A DNA stretch of 8,173 bases from Prevotellaceae bacterium (lineage in GTDB: Bacteria; Bacteroidota; Bacteroidia; Bacteroidales; UBA932). Made by a program: the position numbers and the translations under genes. Shown piece after piece: positions 6,032 through 8,173 of the stretch (the stretch's first letter is position 1; every line of letters begins with the position of its first letter). The notes under the pieces were generated by a model. It worked only from the letters and a program-made list of their open reading frames with translations, did no database searches and was not told the DNA's origin. The stretch covers positions 1 through 8,173 of the forward strand of contig JAITQP010000232.1 of assembly GCA_031288885.1 (NCBI GenBank), read 5' to 3'.

Positions 6032-6058
6032 TGCTCAAGCGAAAACAGTGCCGGTTTT

Positions 6059-7174
6059 CTACATCGCCGCGCTCCCCTCCCTCAGCTGGTGGCGACGACG
6101 GTAGTAAAAAACAGCGTTAACAAGATAGTCGAGTAAAAAGTGTAGCCCTATGCAAACGAGCACAAGGATGGGAATAAGAAAGTTGTCGGACAGCTGCTGT
6201 GCGAGCAGGTACGCGCCCCCCAGCAGGAGCAGGTACAGCAGCCCCATGATGAGCGCCACCTGCGAGTGGTCAAAGCCCATGCGCAGCAGCAGGTGGTGGA
6301 TGTGCAGCTTGTCGGGCGTGAAGGGGGAGCGACCTTGGCTGAGGCGCAGCAAAAAGATGCGCCCCGTATCGAACAGCGGAATGATGGCAAAGGCCACGGC
6401 CATGCTCACCGGAGCGTTGAACTTGTAGGCGCTCACAAAGTCGGGGTTTCCGGAGATTTGGAGAAACTTGACGATGGCCACCGAGAAAACAAAGCCCAGC
6501 ACCAGCGATCCGGTATCCCCCATGAATATGGAGGCGGGGTGCCAGTTGTAGCACAGGAACGCCACCACGCTCCCGATGAGCGCAATGAGCAGCAGCGCCA
6601 TTGTCCAGCTGTAGTTTTGCCCGTCGCGCACCAGCATAAACCAGCCGGCCAAAATCGTGAACGCGATAACCCCAATCAGCCCCGCCAGCCCGTCGAGCCC
6701 GTCGATAAGGTTAAAGGCGTTGGTAATAACGATAATCACAAAAACGCTCAGCGCGTAGCTCGCCACCAGCGGCAGCTCGTAGATGCCCAAAAAACCGCAG
6801 AGCGAGGTAATGCGCGTACCCATGTAGCCCTCCCCCCACACCACCATGATGGCCGACAGCAGCTGCGTTGCCAGCTTGGTGCGCGGGCTTACCGGCAAAA
6901 AATCGTCGCGCACGCCTGTCATGAAGATAAAGATGAGGGCAGCGTAGAGGTAGCGGAAGTGGGCTAAATCGCTCAGCGGCACCCACACGCTAATGGAGAA
7001 AAGAAAGCCTATAAAAATAGCAATTCCCCCCATGGAGGGGATAAACCCTTTGTGTATTTTTCGGCGTCCGCCAATGTCCAGCAGGTGCTGCTTAGTGAGT
7101 ACCCTAATGAGCATCGGCAGCAGTAAAAAGGTAATAACAAAGGACGATACAATGCAGTAAAAGATGAAAAGCAT
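6059..7174 (-). CDS. WecA/MraY-type polyprenyl-phosphate glycosyl-1-phosphate transferase
   Basis: This 371-residue multi-span membrane enzyme belongs to glycosyltransferase family 4. The family transfers a sugar-1-phosphate, often GlcNAc-1-P, from a UDP-sugar to undecaprenyl phosphate on the inner face of the membrane, the first step of O-antigen, capsule or similar glycans. The expected motifs are present in order: HKGFIPSMGGIAIF (41-54), the Mg-binding pair D90-D91 in GVRDD, NAFNLIDGLDGLAG with D158 and D161 (152-164), FMGDTGS with D220 (218-223), PLFDT with D269, and the HIHH loop (291-294) in PDKLHIHHLLLRMGF. The HIHH motif and HKG lead place it with WecA/RgpG-like enzymes rather than the peptidoglycan enzyme MraY. 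About ten or eleven hydrophobic segments are visible. It has its own promoter candidate with a leader of about 138 nt, and the ABC permease follows at 27 nt. No other glycan gene is in the window, so its end product is unknown. Confidence 0.92.
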   Translation of the reverse strand: MLFIFYCIVSSFVITFLLLPMLIRVLTKQHLLDIGGRRKIHKGFIPSMGGIAIFIGFLFSISVWVPLSDLAHFRYLYAALIFIFMTGVRDDFLPVSPRTKLATQLLSAIMVVWGEGYMGTRITSLCGFLGIYELPLVASYALSVFVIIVITNAFNLIDGLDGLAGLIGVIAFTILAGWFMLVRDGQNYSWTMALLLIALIGSVVAFLCYNWHPASIFMGDTGSLVLGFVFSVAIVKFLQISGNPDFVSAYKFNAPVSMAVAFAIIPLFDTGRIFLLRLSQGRSPFTPDKLHIHHLLLRMGFDHSQVALIMGLLYLLLLGGAYLLAQQLSDNFLIPILVLVCIGLHFLLDYLVNAVFYYRRRHQLREGSAAM

Positions 7175-7315
7175 AAGTTTTTATTAATGTGCAAATATCC
7201 CCTTTTTATATTTAAAGATGTCTTATCAAAAAAGAATTTTTGCTAATAAACCAGAATAATGTTGCAAATCCGCAAATTACGCTTTGATTTGCCGTCAGCT
7301 ATAAAAAAATACGCA

Positions 7316-7349
7316 GCAAAAGTACAATATTTTTTTTGTCAAAACCAAA
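7316..7349 (-). promoter_or_regulatory. Bacteroidota-type promoter for the transferase-permease transcript
   Basis: On the minus strand TACTTTTGC (7324 down to 7316) matches TAnnTTTGC exactly. TTTG (7349-7346) lies 21 nt upstream as the -33 element. Transcription would start near 7312, giving a leader of about 138 nt before the ATG at 7174. The -7 box has the same nine bases as the box before the DUF1016 gene. A 7-bp inverted repeat (GCAAATC 7264-7270, GATTTGC 7286-7292) lies in the leader. A weaker GATATTTGC (7200-7192, 7 of 8 consensus positions) just before the gene could be a second start. Confidence 0.55.
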
Positions 7350-7379
7350 TAAATATTACCTCCAATGAAAATATTTTAC

Positions 7380-7398
7380 CGCCTAAAAAAATTAGGCG
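7380..7398. promoter_or_regulatory. Inverted repeat over the antitoxin promoter, candidate autoregulatory operator
   Basis: CGCCTAA (7380-7386) and TTAGGCG (7392-7398) pair perfectly around AAAAA. The right arm covers the position of the -33 element of the plus-strand promoter, so a protein bound here would block it. AbiEi antitoxins characterised elsewhere bind inverted repeats in their own promoter and repress it, which makes this the best operator candidate in the region. The role is inferred from position. The palindrome has no following T-run directly after it and serves no upstream plus-strand gene, so a terminator is less likely. Confidence 0.5.
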
Positions 7399-7423
7399 AG
7401 TTTACTTTTTTGCGTATATTTGC
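7392..7423 (+). promoter_or_regulatory. Promoter of the AbiEi-family gene, apparently leaderless
   Basis: TATATTTGC (7415-7423) is an exact TAnnTTTGC -7 element. The -33 position, 19 nt upstream, reads TTAG (7392-7395), a weak match that falls inside the inverted repeat. The ATG begins at 7427, only 3 nt after the box, so the predicted first transcribed base is at or next to the A of the start codon. The mRNA would have no leader and no ribosome binding site. Confidence 0.6.
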
Positions 7424-7426
7424 AGC

Positions 7427-8173
7427 ATGAATACAAAAACGCCAACAAAAATAAACCAGCTATTGCAGAAAGTCCCGCGCGGAGGGCTGCTACTATCTTC
7501 GTGGATGTACAAAACCGGTATATCCCGCGAGCTGCAACGTCACTACAGAACGTCGCAATGGCTCACGCCGATAGGCACAGGCGTAATGGTGCGCACCGGC
7601 GAAACGCCCTCCATATTCGGCGCGCTGGCAAGCCTGAATGGGCAGGATAACAAGCATTTTACAATCGGCGCCATGGCTGCCCTCGAAATGCACGGTTTTT
7701 CGCACTATTTGCCGATGGGAAAAAAGACGGTTGTTTTGTTTTCGCCCAAAGAAGAAAGGTTGCCCGCGTGGCTTGTCAAAAGGGATTGGGATGTTTTTTT
7801 AAGGCATTTTACAACCGAGTGTTTTAGCCCTGAGTTAGGGATAGAGACGGTTTTGCGCGAGGGTTTTAAGCTGACGGTTTCCTCTCCGGCGAGGGCATTT
7901 ATGGAGTGCCTGCATTTGTCGCCAAAATACTATAATTTAGTTGATTTGTATTATGTTATGGAGATGCTTTCGCTGTTGCCGCCCCTCCAAGTGCAGGAGC
8001 TGCTGGAAGATTGCAAATCCATAAAAGTAAAGCGCTTATTCCTGTACATGGCGGAAAAAGCCGGACACGACTGGTGGAAAATGCTCGACCTTTCCAAAAT
8101 ATCGCTTGGAGCCGGAAAGCGTGCTGCCGTGAAAACAGGCGTGTATAGCAGTAAGTATCAAATAACAATCCCC
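7427..8173 (+). CDS. abiEi: AbiEi-family type IV antitoxin / transcriptional regulator (partial, runs off the right edge)
   Basis: The frame is open from ATG 7427 to the window end (249 codons, no stop). AbiEi is the antitoxin of the AbiE phage-abortive-infection system. It neutralises the nucleotidyltransferase toxin AbiEii without a stable complex, and represses its own operon. The N-terminal segment KINQLLQKVPRGGLLLSSWM through GISRELQRHYRTSQWLTPIGTGVMVRTG (residues 8-58) has the winged-helix pattern of AbiEi N-terminal domains. The C-terminal domain shows GAMAALEMHGFSHYLP (81-96), LPAWL (112-116), VSSPARAFMECLHL (151-164), VQELLEDCKSIKVKRLFLYMAEKAGH (189-214), and LDLSKISLGAGKR then YSSKYQITIP at the end. 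The family usually ends within a few residues of this last motif, so the protein is almost complete. The start is chosen because the first 26 residues belong to the conserved domain and the promoter abuts this ATG; the next ATG is at 7505. The toxin gene would be expected just beyond 8173 on the same strand. Confidence 0.88.
   Translation, partial: MNTKTPTKINQLLQKVPRGGLLLSSWMYKTGISRELQRHYRTSQWLTPIGTGVMVRTGETPSIFGALASLNGQDNKHFTIGAMAALEMHGFSHYLPMGKKTVVLFSPKEERLPAWLVKRDWDVFLRHFTTECFSPELGIETVLREGFKLTVSSPARAFMECLHLSPKYYNLVDLYYVMEMLSLLPPLQVQELLEDCKSIKVKRLFLYMAEKAGHDWWKMLDLSKISLGAGKRAAVKTGVYSSKYQITIP

Noticed and set aside
5267..6136. A 289-codon plus-strand open frame opposite the permease gene
   Set aside because: It is antisense to a clearly recognised permease, is unusually rich in His, Val, Leu and Ala, has no recognisable domain, and runs across the permease-transferase junction. 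Long antisense frames are expected in GC-rich coding DNA.
6266..6967. A 233-codon plus-strand open frame opposite the transferase gene
   Set aside because: Its His-, Gln- and Arg-rich low-complexity composition mirrors the complement of transmembrane-helix codons. The minus-strand reading contains all catalytic motifs of the transferase.

Overview
The window looks like a chromosomal segment of a Bacteroidota bacterium, probably Bacteroidales-like. Three putative promoters carry the Bacteroidota -7 element TAnnTTTGC, Shine-Dalgarno sequences are mostly absent, and the proteins read like Bacteroidota versions of their families. No 16S or other taxonomic marker is present, so a finer placement is not possible.

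Layout. Positions 1-417 hold no convincing gene. They contain a small stem-loop at the window edge, a 192-bp nested inverted repeat (39-230) and a GC-rich dispersed repeat (263-313). Nothing was recognised between about 314 and 417. A plus-strand promoter (418-449) leads into a DUF1016/YhcG-type PD-(D/E)XK nuclease (470-1255) that has lost most of its N-terminal domain. From 1289 to 7174 all genes lie on the minus strand. In the order of transcription they are a WecA/MraY-type glycosyl-1-phosphate transferase, a MacB/FtsX-type ABC permease 27 nt behind it, a 409-bp gap filled with nested palindromes, a small cupin protein, a MacA/HlyD-type periplasmic adaptor, and a TolC-family outer-membrane channel 6 nt after the adaptor. 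A 252-bp AT-rich divergent promoter region (7175-7426) separates the transferase from a plus-strand AbiEi-family antitoxin, which runs off the right edge.

Function. Permease, adaptor and TolC channel are three of the four parts of a MacAB-TolC-like tripartite ABC efflux pump. No ATP-binding subunit is encoded here, and the permease is separated from adaptor and channel by the cupin gene and the palindromic element. The transferase would start synthesis of a polyprenyl-linked surface glycan at the inner membrane. The two ends look like accessory DNA: a truncated nuclease gene beside repeats on the left, and the antitoxin half of a type IV (AbiE) abortive-infection/toxin-antitoxin module on the right, whose toxin partner should lie just outside the window.

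The GC-rich minus-strand genes (1289-3766 and 4769-7174) have many long open frames on their opposite strand and in shifted frames. I regard these as shadows and do not annotate them. I found no clear case for an entirely new system. The points most worth following are the two nested palindromic elements, the hairpin at the nuclease truncation point, the apparently leaderless antitoxin transcript with an inverted repeat over its promoter, and the pump without an ATPase gene.
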